Source: Lampropedia hyalina DSM 16112 (GTDB lineage: Bacteria > Pseudomonadota > Gammaproteobacteria > Burkholderiales > Burkholderiaceae_C). Taken from it: a DNA stretch of 64,000 nt. Of this stretch, positions 18,884 to 27,802 are shown piece after piece (positions within the stretch are counted from its first letter, which is position 1; the number at the start of each line of letters is the position of its first letter). The DNA lies in assembly GCF_900129055.1 (NCBI RefSeq), contig NZ_FQUZ01000005.1, forward strand, positions 62,001-126,000. Reading direction: 5' to 3'. The position numbers were made by a program, and so were the translations under genes. The notes under the pieces are model-generated. The model did no database searches and was not told the origin of the DNA. It saw only the letters and a list, made by a program, of their open reading frames with translations.

Positions 18884-19740
18884 CCCATTCACTCCCCCAG
18901 CCCCTCAACGTGGCACAGGCATTGCAACACGCCCGGCAGGCCGGACTGGAGCGGCTGGATGCGCAGATTCTGCTGCTGCACACCCTGGGCCAGAACCCCC
19001 ATGACCGTGCATGGCTGATCTCGCACGACCGGGACAACCTGTCTGGTGAACAGCAACGGCATTTCGCCAGCCTGTGCCAACGCCGCCTGCAACAGGAGCC
19101 GGTGGCCTACCTGACCGGGCACAAGGCCTTCTACGGCCTGCACCTGCACATCAGCTCCGACGTACTCGACCCGCGCTCCGACACCGAAACCCTGGTGGAC
19201 TGGGCCTTGCAATGCGTACAGGCCCTGCACCAGCCCCGCATTCTTGATCTGGGAACCGGCAGCGGAGCCATCGCGCTGGCCCTCCAGCAACAACGCCCCG
19301 ATGCCACGGTAGTAGCCGTGGATGCCAGCGCGGCCGCCCTGTGCGTGGCACAGGCCAATGGGCAACGCCTGAACCTGCCGGTGCAATGGCTGCACGGCCA
19401 CTGGTTTGCCCCGCTGCTCCAGCAGGCAGTGCCCGCATTCGATCTCATCGTGAGCAACCCGCCCTATCTGGCCGACACCGACGAGCACCTGCCCGCCCTG
19501 CTGCACGAACCCCGTACCGCCCTGGTCAGCGAAGGCCCCCAGCGCGACGGCCTGGACGATCTGCGCCACATCATCCACCACGCCCGCCCGCACCTGCGCC
19601 CTGGCGGCTGGCTGCTGCTGGAGCACGGCTGGCAACAGCACGATGCCGTGCGCACACTGTTGCAAACGGCGGACTTTGCGGCACTTGAGCATCGCCACGA
19701 CCTGGCCGGACACATTCGCTGCACCGGCGGATGCCGATAG
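18880..19740 (+). CDS. prmC: Release factor glutamine methyltransferase (N5-glutamine)
   Basis: 286 aa SAM-dependent methyltransferase that modifies the GGQ glutamine of RF1 and RF2. The SAM-binding motif DLGTGSGA (123-130) and the catalytic NPPY (193-196) are clear, with the N-terminal helical RF-binding domain containing [14 protein letters not shown]. It overlaps prfA by 4 bp. A gap of 91 bp leads to the cyclophilin gene. Confidence 0.96.
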   Translation: MTHSLPQPLNVAQALQHARQAGLERLDAQILLLHTLGQNPHDRAWLISHDRDNLSGEQQRHFASLCQRRLQQEPVAYLTGHKAFYGLHLHISSDVLDPRSDTETLVDWALQCVQALHQPRILDLGTGSGAIALALQQQRPDATVVAVDASAAALCVAQANGQRLNLPVQWLHGHWFAPLLQQAVPAFDLIVSNPPYLADTDEHLPALLHEPRTALVSEGPQRDGLDDLRHIIHHARPHLRPGGWLLLEHGWQQHDAVRTLLQTADFAALEHRHDLAGHIRCTGGCR

Positions 19741-19831
19741 AATAGGCCGTCTTCCGTGCGGGGCGCAGGTATCGCAGTATTTCTTGCCACGCTCCATGCG
19801 CCGCCTTCACCATCCATTCGTCCGCCCCACC

Positions 19832-20428
19832 ATGTCCCTGTTCAACTCCAAACGCCACACCCTTCACGCCTTGCTGGCCGTCACGCTGGGTGGCATGTGC
19901 CTGCCTGCCGTACAGGCCCAGAGCCGTGCTGCCGCGCCCCAAGTCAAGCTGCACACCAGCCAGGGCGACATCGTGCTGGAGCTGAACCCCGAGAAAGCCC
20001 CGCAAACCGTCGCCAACTTCCTGCAATACGTCGATGACAAGCACTACGATGGCACGGTGTTTCACCGCGTCATCGGCAACTTCATGATTCAGGGTGGCGG
20101 CTTCGATGCCAATCTCGTGCAGAAGAAAACCCGCCCGGCCATTCCACTGGAAGCCTTCAATGGCCTGAAAAATGAACGCGGCACCATTGCGATGGCCCGC
20201 ACCGGTGCGCCCCACTCGGCCACCTCGCAATTCTTCATCAACGTCGAAAACAACACCAGCCTGAACGCCCGCTCGCCCCGCGACGGCTATGCGGTATTCG
20301 GCAAGGTCGTGCAAGGCATGGACGTGGTCGATGCCATCCGCAAGGTTCCCACTGGCCGACGCGGCCCGCACAGCGACGTTCCAGTGGAAGCCGTCACCAT
20401 TCTCTCGGCCAGCCGCGTGCAGCCCTGA
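19832..20428 (+). CDS. ppiA: Periplasmic peptidyl-prolyl cis-trans isomerase (cyclophilin, PpiA-like)
   Basis: 198 aa. A signal peptide ends at PAVQA (about residue 29), so the mature enzyme is periplasmic. The cyclophilin core shows the active-site motifs [15 protein letters not shown] and the later [18 protein letters not shown] chose the ATG at 19832; an in-frame ATG at 19796 would give a longer leader, and neither has a clear Shine-Dalgarno. It is followed in the same direction by a cytoplasmic paralogue, as in several Burkholderiales. Confidence 0.92.
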   Translation: MSLFNSKRHTLHALLAVTLGGMCLPAVQAQSRAAAPQVKLHTSQGDIVLELNPEKAPQTVANFLQYVDDKHYDGTVFHRVIGNFMIQGGGFDANLVQKKTRPAIPLEAFNGLKNERGTIAMARTGAPHSATSQFFINVENNTSLNARSPRDGYAVFGKVVQGMDVVDAIRKVPTGRRGPHSDVPVEAVTILSASRVQP

Positions 20429-20464
20429 GTCCCATCTTTTTTACTTCACCCAAGGAAAAACCTT

Positions 20465-20974
20465 ATGAGCAACCCCCAAGTCGAACTGCACATCGATGGC
20501 CACGGCACCATCACGCTGGAACTGGACGCTGAAAAAGCCCCGAAATCCACCGAGAATTTCCTGAACTACGTGAACAGCGGCCACTACGACGGCACCATTT
20601 TCCACCGCATCATCGATGGCTTCATGATTCAAGGCGGCGGCTTCATCCCCGGCCTCGACCAGAAGCCGCCCACCCAGGCCCCCATCGAAAACGAAGCCAA
20701 CAACGGCCTGAAAAACAACGCCTACACGATTGCAATGGCCCGCACCAGCGACCCGCACTCGGCCTCGGCGCAGTTCTTCATCAACGTCAAGAACAACGAC
20801 TTCCTGAACCACACCGCCCCCACCTCCCAGGGCTGGGGCTATGCCGTCTTTGGCAAGGTCGTTTCGGGTCAGGACGTGGTCGATGCCATCCGCAAGGTTC
20901 CCACTGGCCGTCGTGGCTACCACGACGATGTGCCCAAGACCGACGTGCTCATCAGCAAGGCCGTAGCCATCTGA
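20465..20974 (+). CDS. ppiB: Cytoplasmic peptidyl-prolyl cis-trans isomerase (cyclophilin, PpiB)
   Basis: 169 aa, no signal peptide, otherwise very close to the upstream periplasmic cyclophilin. The active-site blocks [15 protein letters not shown] and [17 protein letters not shown] are complete. AAGGAAAAA precedes the ATG. The 36-bp gap upstream and the 11-bp gap to lpxH suggest a ppiA-ppiB-lpxH transcript. Confidence 0.95.
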   Translation: MSNPQVELHIDGHGTITLELDAEKAPKSTENFLNYVNSGHYDGTIFHRIIDGFMIQGGGFIPGLDQKPPTQAPIENEANNGLKNNAYTIAMARTSDPHSASAQFFINVKNNDFLNHTAPTSQGWGYAVFGKVVSGQDVVDAIRKVPTGRRGYHDDVPKTDVLISKAVAI

Positions 20975-20985
20975 AGCCCTGCCCC

Positions 20986-21792
20986 ATGCCCGCCCTGCCG
21001 GACGAACACCTGCACTTCGGCGAAATCGCCACCCCGTTCGATGCCGATACGGTGGTCGATTTCGTCTCCGACCTGCACTTGCAGGCCGACGATCCGGCCA
21101 CCTTGCTGCGCTGGGAGCACTATTTGCAGACCACCCCGGCACAGGCTCTGTTCCTGCTGGGCGACCTGTTCAAGGTCTGGATTGGGGACGATGCGATGGG
21201 CGAGCACGGCAGTTTTGAATCGCGTGCCTGTGCCAGCCTGCGCGAGGCGGCTTCGCGCAGGGCCTGCTACTTCATGCACGGCAACCGGGATTTTCTGGTG
21301 GGCGAGGGATTTTCCCGTGCCACCGGCATTGCCCTGTTGCACGACCCCACTGCCATCACACTGGGTGAACAACGCGTGTTGCTCACCCACGGCGATATTC
21401 TGTGCATTGACGACGTGGACTACCAGCAATTCCGCCAGCTCAGCCGCAGTGCCGCCTGGCAACAAGGCTTTCTGGCGCAACCGCTGGCCGCACGGCGCGC
21501 CTTTGGCCGCAAGGCACGCCAGCACAGCGAATCGCGCAAATCCGATGCCGCACAGGTGGTCGTCGATCTGGATCACCCCGCCAGCAAGGCATGGCTGCAC
21601 CACACCCGCTGCACCACGCTGCTGCACGGCCACACCCATAAACCCGGCACGCACGATCTGGGCGACGGCCAGCAACGGCTGGTGCTGAGCGACTGGGACA
21701 TGCAGGCCAGCCCCCCACGCGCCGAAATTCTGCGTTGGCAGCAGGGCGATCTTCGCCGCATCGATTGGACAGACGCAAAAACACCAGCCTGA
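20986..21792 (+). CDS. lpxH: UDP-2,3-diacylglucosamine diphosphatase
   Basis: 268 aa metallophosphoesterase that makes lipid X in lipid A synthesis, at the inner face of the membrane. Metal-binding motifs appear in order: SDLHLQ, LGDLFKVWIGDD, HGNRDFLVG, LTHGD and HGHTHKPGTH. The last codons run into the left arm of a terminator hairpin shared with infC. The ppiB-lpxH linkage is common in Comamonadaceae and gammaproteobacteria. Confidence 0.94.
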   Translation: MPALPDEHLHFGEIATPFDADTVVDFVSDLHLQADDPATLLRWEHYLQTTPAQALFLLGDLFKVWIGDDAMGEHGSFESRACASLREAASRRACYFMHGNRDFLVGEGFSRATGIALLHDPTAITLGEQRVLLTHGDILCIDDVDYQQFRQLSRSAAWQQGFLAQPLAARRAFGRKARQHSESRKSDAAQVVVDLDHPASKAWLHHTRCTTLLHGHTHKPGTHDLGDGQQRLVLSDWDMQASPPRAEILRWQQGDLRRIDWTDAKTPA

Positions 21793-21823
21793 TGCAGATT
21801 TTCTGCATCAGGCTGGTGTTTTC
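21777..21823. terminator. Bidirectional terminator between lpxH and infC
   Basis: A perfect 17-bp stem (21781-21797 with 21803-21819), 5-base ATTTT loop, flanked by A4 and T4. The left arm includes the lpxH stop codon. Symmetric flanks allow it to end both lpxH and infC transcripts. Confidence 0.88.
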
Positions 21824-21835
21824 TTCAGACCAGAC

Positions 21836-22465
21836 TCAAGCGGAGGGGACGGTGTCCGTATCCGGTGTATTGCGCGGCTGCTGGGGTTTGTTGCCCTGAC
21901 CGCTTGCACCGCCGGAAGCCTTCTTGCGCTGGGGCGCGAGCATCATGATCATCTGACGGCCTTCCAGCTTGGGGAATTGCTCCACCACGATGGAATCGGC
22001 CAAGTCATCGCGCAGGCGGCTGAGCAAGTCCAGACCCAGGTTCTGGTGGGTGATTTCACGCCCTCTGAAGCGCAGCGTGACCTTCACCTTGTCGCCCTCT
22101 TCAAGGAAGCGGCGGATGTTGCGCAGCTTGATGTTGTAGTCGCCATCATCCGTACCGGGACGGAATTTCACTTCCTTGATGTCGATCACGGTCTGCTTGG
22201 CCTTGGCCTCGGCAGCGCGTTTCTGTTCCTGGTACTTGAACTTTCCGTAATCAATCAGTCGTGCGACTGGCGGAGTGGCATGGGGTGCAATTTCCACCAG
22301 ATCGACATCCAGATCCCCTGCCATGCGCAGGGCCTCGTTCAGGCTGATGATGCCGATGGGTTCATTTTCTGGGCCGGTCACGCGCAACTCTGGCACGTTG
22401 ATTTCACGGTTCAGGCGGTGTTTGCGTTCTTCCCGGTGACGGCGGTCACGATATTCCGTAGCGAT
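21836..22465 (-). CDS. infC: Translation initiation factor IF-3, starting at a non-canonical AUC codon
   Basis: About 209 aa. The N-terminal domain [24 protein letters not shown], the linker with [11 protein letters not shown], and the C-terminal domain [19 protein letters not shown] are typical, followed by a charged low-complexity tail. No ATG, GTG or TTG is suitable: the family N terminus (xATEYRDRR) begins at an ATC (22465) that has AGGTGA 5 nt upstream. The in-frame GTG at 22474 overlaps that site. infC is known to use AUU (E. coli) or AUC (Myxococcus), allowing IF-3 to repress itself. It follows thrS by 98 bp. rpmI and rplT, usually next, are missing; lpxH converges instead. Confidence 0.92.
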   Translation of the reverse strand: MATEYRDRRHREERKHRLNREINVPELRVTGPENEPIGIISLNEALRMAGDLDVDLVEIAPHATPPVARLIDYGKFKYQEQKRAAEAKAKQTVIDIKEVKFRPGTDDGDYNIKLRNIRRFLEEGDKVKVTLRFRGREITHQNLGLDLLSRLRDDLADSIVVEQFPKLEGRQMIMMLAPQRKKASGGASGQGNKPQQPRNTPDTDTVPSA

Positions 22466-22563
22466 GGTTCTCACCTTCAATGGTTGGTCTATGAACAATA
22501 CCGGTGCGTGGCAGGCCATTCAGGCGGCCTGCCACTGCCCCGGCGTATGGGTTGCGGGCACGG

Positions 22564-24483
22564 TCAGAGTCTGTCGGCAATATGCTGCGCCAGAAGCTGG
22601 GCAAACTGCTCGACGGGCATCACTCCCAGATCCTGATTGCCCCGCGCACGCACTGCAACGGTTCCCGCAGCTTTCTCCTTGTCTCCTGCAACCAGAATGA
22701 AGGGGATTTTCTGCAATGCGTTCTCGCGTATTTTATAAGTGATCTTTTCGTTGCGCAGATCGAGTTTGGGCCGCAATGGCTGATGGGGCAGGAGTTTCTG
22801 GATTTTTGCGGCAATTTCACGACAGTAATCGGCCTGTGCGTCGGTGATGTTGAGCACCACGAACTGTTCCGGGTTCAGCCAGACCGGCAGTGCTCCCGCG
22901 TAATGTTCGATCAGGATGCCGATGAAACGTTCCAGACTGCCGACAATGGCGCGGTGCAGCATGATGGGCCGGTGGCGCGCGCCATCCTCGCCGACGTATT
23001 CCGCATCCAGCCGTTCGGGCATGGAAGGATCGACCTGAATCGTGCCGCACTGCCACTCGCGCCCCAGCGCGTCGCGCAGCGTGTACTCCAGCTTGGGGCC
23101 GTAGAACGCACCGTCGCCTTCGGAAATACGGTATTCGACACCCGCAGCCTTCAGGCTATCGATCAGCGCGGCTTCGGCCTTGTCCCAGCTTTCCTCGGAA
23201 CCAATGCGCTTTTCCGGGCGGGTGGCGACCTTGTAGATGATGTCGGTAAAGCCGAAGTCCTGATAAACGCTCTGCAACAGCGCGGTGAAGTGGGCGCATT
23301 CCTGCTGAATCTGGTCTTCGGTGCAGAAAATATGGCCATCATCCTGCGTGAAGGCCCGCACCCGCATGATGCCGTGCAGACCGCCCGATGGCTCGTTGCG
23401 GTGGCACTGACCAAATTCGCCATAGCGCAGCGGCAGGTCGCGGTAGCTCTTGATGCCCTGATTGAAGATCAGCAGGTGGCCGGGACAGTTCATGGGCTTG
23501 AGGGCGTAGTCGCGTTTCTCGCTCTCGGTGGTGAACATGTTCTCGCGGTACTTGTCCCAGTGGCCGGTTTTTTCCCACAGTCCCTTGTCCAGAATCTGCG
23601 GCCCCTTGACCTCCTGGTAGCCGTTTTCGCGGTACACATTGCGCATGTACTGTTCCACCTGCTGCCAGATGATCCAGCCCTTGGGATGCCAGAACACCGT
23701 GCCGGGCGAATGCTCGTCCTGGTGGAACAGGTCCAGCTCGCGCCCGAGGCGACGGTGGTCGCGCTTTTCCGCTTCCTCGATGCGCTTGATGTAGGCATCG
23801 AGTTGCTTCTTGTCCGCCCAGGCAGTGCCGTAGATGCGCTGCAACTGCTCGTTCTTCGCATCGCCGCGCCAGTAGGCTCCGGCCAACTTGGTGAGCTTGA
23901 AGGATTTCAGAAAGCGCGTATTGGGCACATGCGGGCCACGGCACATGTCCACGTATTCCTCGTGGAAGTACAGGCCCATCTGCGTTTCGTTCGGCATGTC
24001 CTCGATCAGGCGCAGCTTGTAGTCCTCGCCACGCTCCTGGAACAGGCGAATCACCTCGTCACGCGGGGTCATGCGCTTGATGACATCGTAGTCCTTGGCG
24101 ATCAACTCCTTCATGCGTGCCTCAATCGCCTGCAAGTCATCCGGCGTGAAAGGCCGCTCGTAGGCAATGTCGTAGTAGAAGCCTTCATCGATCACCGGGC
24201 CGATCACCATGCGGGCGGTGGGATAGAGCTGCTTGACGGCATGCCCGACCAAGTGCGCACAGGAGTGGCGGATGATTTCCACGCCCTCGTCATCCCGGGG
24301 GGTGATGATTTGCAGGCGGGCATCGTGGTCAATGGTCTCGCAGGCATCCACCAGACGGCCATCGACCTTGCCGGCCACCGTGTTCTTGGCCAGTCCCGCG
24401 CCAATCGCGCCGGCCACCTCGGCCACGGAAACAGGATGCTCGAATTGACGCTGGGAACCGTCGGGAAGGGTAATGTGAATCAT
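22564..24483 (-). CDS. thrS: Threonyl-tRNA synthetase
   Basis: 639 aa class II synthetase. An N-terminal TGS domain ([14 protein letters not shown]) is followed by the editing domain with [16 protein letters not shown], and the catalytic core with the zinc-ligand cysteine in PMNCPGHLL, motif 2 around [15 protein letters not shown] and the zinc-ligand histidine in the IMLHRAI block; a C-terminal anticodon-binding domain ends the protein. The ATG has no clear Shine-Dalgarno. A terminator-like hairpin with a long U-run lies only 10-45 nt upstream on the coding strand, suggesting attenuation. Confidence 0.96.
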   Translation of the reverse strand: MIHITLPDGSQRQFEHPVSVAEVAGAIGAGLAKNTVAGKVDGRLVDACETIDHDARLQIITPRDDEGVEIIRHSCAHLVGHAVKQLYPTARMVIGPVIDEGFYYDIAYERPFTPDDLQAIEARMKELIAKDYDVIKRMTPRDEVIRLFQERGEDYKLRLIEDMPNETQMGLYFHEEYVDMCRGPHVPNTRFLKSFKLTKLAGAYWRGDAKNEQLQRIYGTAWADKKQLDAYIKRIEEAEKRDHRRLGRELDLFHQDEHSPGTVFWHPKGWIIWQQVEQYMRNVYRENGYQEVKGPQILDKGLWEKTGHWDKYRENMFTTESEKRDYALKPMNCPGHLLIFNQGIKSYRDLPLRYGEFGQCHRNEPSGGLHGIMRVRAFTQDDGHIFCTEDQIQQECAHFTALLQSVYQDFGFTDIIYKVATRPEKRIGSEESWDKAEAALIDSLKAAGVEYRISEGDGAFYGPKLEYTLRDALGREWQCGTIQVDPSMPERLDAEYVGEDGARHRPIMLHRAIVGSLERFIGILIEHYAGALPVWLNPEQFVVLNITDAQADYCREIAAKIQKLLPHQPLRPKLDLRNEKITYKIRENALQKIPFILVAGDKEKAAGTVAVRARGNQDLGVMPVEQFAQLLAQHIADRL

Positions 24484-24493
24484 GCTGTGTGTG

Positions 24494-24692
24494 GAAAAAA
24501 ATAAAAACGCGGCCAGAGGGGCCGCGCATCAAATTCTGGAAATGGCTCTCAAAGCCAGGCGCGCGGCCACACATCCATCTGCCTGTCAGAGGCAGCGGTA
24601 CTGGAGGTGGTAGTCGTTCGCGGTGTCATAACCCATGTGCTGGAAAGCCAGAAAAAAATAAACCAGCGGGCATTTTCCCACAAAATGAACGC
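24494..24692 (-). promoter_or_regulatory. Structured thrS leader with terminator and competing antiterminator
   Basis: On the minus strand, a GC-rich stem (24526-24520 with 24514-24508) is followed by a U-run broken once by A (24507-24494), just before thrS. Its 5' arm GCGCGGCC is exactly complementary to GGCCGCGC at 24568-24561, giving an alternative antiterminator that encloses a small hairpin (24556-24544). Further upstream are hairpins at about 24596-24582 and 24692-24666. This looks like transcription attenuation of thrS, but the sensed signal is not evident. An alternative is a terminator for a separate short RNA. Confidence 0.55.
24586..24636 (-). CDS. Possible 16-residue leader peptide upstream of thrS
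   Basis: An ATG at 24636 opens a 16-codon frame rich in Tyr and Asp and ending in YHLQYRCL, with its stop inside the 24582-24596 hairpin. Only one Thr codon is present, so classical Thr-codon attenuation is not supported. No Shine-Dalgarno is seen. It is listed because its stop lies directly before the antiterminator arm, where a stalled ribosome could choose the fold. Confidence 0.25.
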   Translation of the reverse strand: MGYDTANDYHLQYRCL

Positions 24693-24754
24693 GGCGGCAC
24701 ATATCACGCCTGCCCTGCCCACACCGGAGGTGGCCGCCCGGCAAAGTCATCTTT

Positions 24755-24788
24755 TCCACTGGACGCCAGCCAGTGGAGCTTGTATAAA
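24755..24788 (+). promoter_or_regulatory. Putative coaBC promoter overlapped by an inverted repeat
   Basis: TGGACG at 24760-24765, a 17-bp spacer and TATAAA at 24783-24788 form a reasonable sigma-70 promoter, placing the start about 27 nt before the coaBC ATG. An 8-bp inverted repeat TCCACTGG/CCAGTGGA with a 7-bp centre (24755-24777) covers the -35 box and may be an operator. Confidence 0.45.
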
Positions 24789-24821
24789 GCGGCACTGTTT
24801 CGAACCACCGTGCCGCACGCC

Positions 24822-26141
24822 ATGCCCCATTCTGCCCCTTCCTCCTCCCACAACTACCCGGTCACCCACATTGGCGAAACTGCCAGCCTGGGGCAGGTAG
24901 AGCCACCGGCACTGCCACTGGATGAGCTGGTTCCACGGGAACTGGCAGGCAAGCGCATCGTGCTGGGGCTGAGCGGCGGCATCGCCTGCTACAAATCGGC
25001 CGAACTGTGTCGGCTGCTCGTCAAGGCCGGGGCCAGCGTCCATGTGGTCATGACCGAGGCAGCCACCCAGTTCATCAGCACCATCACCATGCAGGCCCTG
25101 TCGGGCAACCCCGTGTATCTTTCGCAATGGGATGCGCGCGATGCCAACAACATGCCCCATATCAACCTGGGGCGCGACACCGATGCCATCCTGATCGCTC
25201 CTTGCAGTGCCGACTTTCTGGCCCAGTTGGTACAGGGCCGGGCCGACGAGCTGCTGAGCCTGATGTGCCTGGCACGCCCGATTGGTCGCACCCCGTTGCT
25301 GATCGCCCCCGCCATGAACCGTGAAATGTGGGCGCATCCCGCCACCCAGCGCAATCTGCAACAGGCAGAAAACGATGGCGCACACATCCTGGGCGTGGGT
25401 CAGGGCGAGCAGGCATGTGGCGAAACGGGCGACGGGCGGATGCTGGAGCCAGATGAAATCCTGCATGACCTCATCTCTTTCTTCACCCCGAATGTACTGG
25501 CAGGCCACCACATGCTGGTGACCGCTGGCCCAACCTTCGAAGCCATCGACCCGGTGCGTGGCATCACAAACCGCTCCAGCGGCAAGATGGGCTTTGCGAT
25601 TGCGAGGGCCGCACAGGAGGCCGGAGCCAAGGTCACGCTCATCAGCGGCCCGGTGGCCCTGGAAACCCCGCGCAATGTGCAGCGCATCAATGTGCAATCC
25701 GCCCAGCAAATGCTCGATGCCGCCCAGGAGCACATCACCAGTGCCAATATCCTGGTGGCCACCGCAGCGGTGGCCGACTGGCGACCCGCCACCACAGCCA
25801 CCGAAAAAATCAAGAAGAATCCGCAAGAAGCAGTGCCAGCCCTGCACTTCGTTGAAAACCCGGATATTCTGGCCACACTGGCCCAGTCACCCCGTGCCCA
25901 GAGCGGACAACTCTACTGCGTCGGCTTTGCGGCCGAAAGCCAGAATCTGGTGGAATTTGCCACCGCCAAGCGTGTGCGCAAAGGCGTGCCGCTGCTGGTG
26001 GGCAACATCGGCCCAAGCACCTTCGGTCAGGATGACAACGTACTGGTACTGTTCGACGAACACGGCCACCACACCCTGCCGCGCGCCAGCAAGCGCACCC
26101 TCGCCAAACAGCTCATCCGGGAAATCGCTCAGCGGCTTTGA
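24822..26141 (+). CDS. coaBC: Bifunctional phosphopantothenoylcysteine decarboxylase / phosphopantothenate-cysteine ligase
   Basis: 439 aa. The CoaC half has LGLSGGIACYKSAEL with the FMN site and PAMNREMW; GETGDGRMLEP closes its active-site flap. The CoaB half begins with VTAGPTFEAIDPVRGITNRSSGKMG. Together they make 4'-phosphopantetheine for coenzyme A. There is an unusual ~45-residue N-terminal extension before ELAGKRIVLGLSG; the frame has no later ATG before the core, so either the extension is real or a non-ATG start is used. The gene is divergent from thrS. Confidence 0.94.
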   Translation: MPHSAPSSSHNYPVTHIGETASLGQVEPPALPLDELVPRELAGKRIVLGLSGGIACYKSAELCRLLVKAGASVHVVMTEAATQFISTITMQALSGNPVYLSQWDARDANNMPHINLGRDTDAILIAPCSADFLAQLVQGRADELLSLMCLARPIGRTPLLIAPAMNREMWAHPATQRNLQQAENDGAHILGVGQGEQACGETGDGRMLEPDEILHDLISFFTPNVLAGHHMLVTAGPTFEAIDPVRGITNRSSGKMGFAIARAAQEAGAKVTLISGPVALETPRNVQRINVQSAQQMLDAAQEHITSANILVATAAVADWRPATTATEKIKKNPQEAVPALHFVENPDILATLAQSPRAQSGQLYCVGFAAESQNLVEFATAKRVRKGVPLLVGNIGPSTFGQDDNVLVLFDEHGHHTLPRASKRTLAKQLIREIAQRL

Positions 26142-26612
26142 GCAGCTCACGACATACCAGCGTGAAGCGGCATCGTCGCTCCGCTCACCAAGGCGTAACG
26201 CCTGCGCAACCAGACTGAGCGTACCGAGGGCACAGCACATGCTGGTGCCAGCAAAAAATATCCAGCGTGGTGCATCCAAAGCTCTCAAGCCATAGGATCG
26301 CAGCGGCCATCCCAAGAGATTCACAGACTATTTTTTGCTCTTTGTAACAAAAAAGAGGGGAACTCCTCTATCACCATCCCTGCGGTATATACGATACGAA
26401 ATTTTCCCTAGATCAATATCGCATTACAATTGCCACCAAAAGTTGCTTTTAAGCAACATTTTGGCACCATCACAGTGCGCGGCCTCCCCTTTGAGGGGAT
26501 AACAATCTTCATAAAATGTAGCAGTACGCAACACTGGACCACATGCACCGTGGCCCAAGCATTAAACTGTCACACCATTACCACTACGTCTTTCGCGCGG
26601 GAGAAACATTCC
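26142..26612. other. Intergenic region upstream of the Tad locus
   Basis: 471 bp without a convincing gene. No Flp-pilin-like frame is present. The right half is AT-rich. A TACAAT (26425-26430) could be a -10 box, but its -35 partner TTTTCC is weak. A perfect hairpin GTTGCTT/AAGCAAC lies at 26442-26457 and could be an operator or leader structure. The left part up to about 26340 holds no recognisable signal beyond a weak A/T-rich inverted repeat (26331-26355). Confidence 0.5.
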
Positions 26613-27710
26613 ATGAATTTCACAAAACTGATTGCTGGCATTCTGGTAGTGCTGGCCTTGGCCCTGGGTTTGCTGGCCTGGCAAATTGGCAGCCGCCCTG
26701 AACCTGCTTCAGTTGCCTCTACCGACCCCAGTCTCTCGGTACAAGTTCCCGCTACGGAGCAAAATCCCGCCGAAGCGTTGCACGACATGGTGATTCTGAC
26801 CCAGTCTGTTCCGGCAGGCCACAAACTCACGATGGCAGATCTCAAGGTCATTCAGGTTGCCACTCCCGTGCCCGGCAGTTTCGACAATCTGGAAGACGTA
26901 CTGGGCAAGGTCACGGTACAGCCCATGTACGCTGACAGTCCGATTTTCGAGCCCAACCTGCTGCAAGGCCTGTCGCTGCAACTGGAGCAAGGCGAGCGGG
27001 CCGTCTCGATTGCCGTCAATGAAACCATGGCCGCAGGCCACCGCGTGCGCCCTGGTGACTTTGTGGACGTATTCTTCACACTCAACGGCCAAGACGAACA
27101 AACCCCGGTGGACACCCAGACCCGCCTGCTGATGGCACGCACCCGGGTGCTGGCCTACGGCGGTGCCAGTGTCGAAACACCTCCACCCACCGAAGCCCAG
27201 CTGCGTGAAGAGCAAGCCCAAAACGCATCGGGCAGCGGTCGCAACAATAACGCCGCCGACACCAACCACTTGCGCCCGGAGAATGCCCGCACCGCCGTGC
27301 TGGCCGTGCCACTGGAAGAGGTGCACCGCCTGACCCTGGCCGAAAAATATGGCCAACTGACCCTGGCCCTGCGTCACCCGGATGATCTGGGCATCCCCGA
27401 CGAGTCCCTGTTTGCCAATCTGCCCCCCGCCTTGCGTCCTGCATCGGGCCGCCTGGCTCCTGGACAGCAACTCGAGAGCATCGACCGCGCCTATGCAGGC
27501 CTGCGCTTCAATGATCTGGCACGCGGAGCCGATCCACAGAACCGCAAGAGCACGCCTCCTCCCTCGGCCCTGAATCCCAGCTTGCTGGCGCAGCAGGCCC
27601 CTGTCGCTGCCAGCCCTGCGGCAGCAGCCGAAGCCACACAACCCAAGCGTCCACGCCAACACGAGGTGGAGCTTTACACCGGCAGCACCGTACAAACGGT
27701 GCGGTACTGA
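26613..27710 (+). CDS. cpaB: Flp pilus assembly protein CpaB/RcpC
   Basis: 365 aa. One N-terminal membrane anchor (about residues 5-27, LIAGILVVLALALGLLAWQIG), then a SAF domain (SVPAGHKLTMADLKV) and the RcpC core (GERAVSIAVNETMAAGHRVRPGDFVDVF), ending in a Pro/Ala-rich periplasmic tail. CpaB acts with the secretin in the Tad pilus machine. The ATG at 26613 gives the family N terminus. It is the first recognisable gene of the Tad cluster; in most loci one or more flp genes and a prepilin peptidase would precede it. Confidence 0.92.
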   Translation: MNFTKLIAGILVVLALALGLLAWQIGSRPEPASVASTDPSLSVQVPATEQNPAEALHDMVILTQSVPAGHKLTMADLKVIQVATPVPGSFDNLEDVLGKVTVQPMYADSPIFEPNLLQGLSLQLEQGERAVSIAVNETMAAGHRVRPGDFVDVFFTLNGQDEQTPVDTQTRLLMARTRVLAYGGASVETPPPTEAQLREEQAQNASGSGRNNNAADTNHLRPENARTAVLAVPLEEVHRLTLAEKYGQLTLALRHPDDLGIPDESLFANLPPALRPASGRLAPGQQLESIDRAYAGLRFNDLARGADPQNRKSTPPPSALNPSLLAQQAPVAASPAAAAEATQPKRPRQHEVELYTGSTVQTVRY

Positions 27711-27802
27711 GCCAGGCGGCATACGCCTTGCAAGTTCCCAGTCGTTTTGATGTTTCGCCAAGCATTTGCCTTCGCCCCGGTAACCTTCAACACTACGCGC
27801 CA

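Noticed and set aside
26430-26612. Possible small pilin (flp) frame before cpaB
   Set aside because: Its translation has no G|xxxxEY processing site and no hydrophobic helix.
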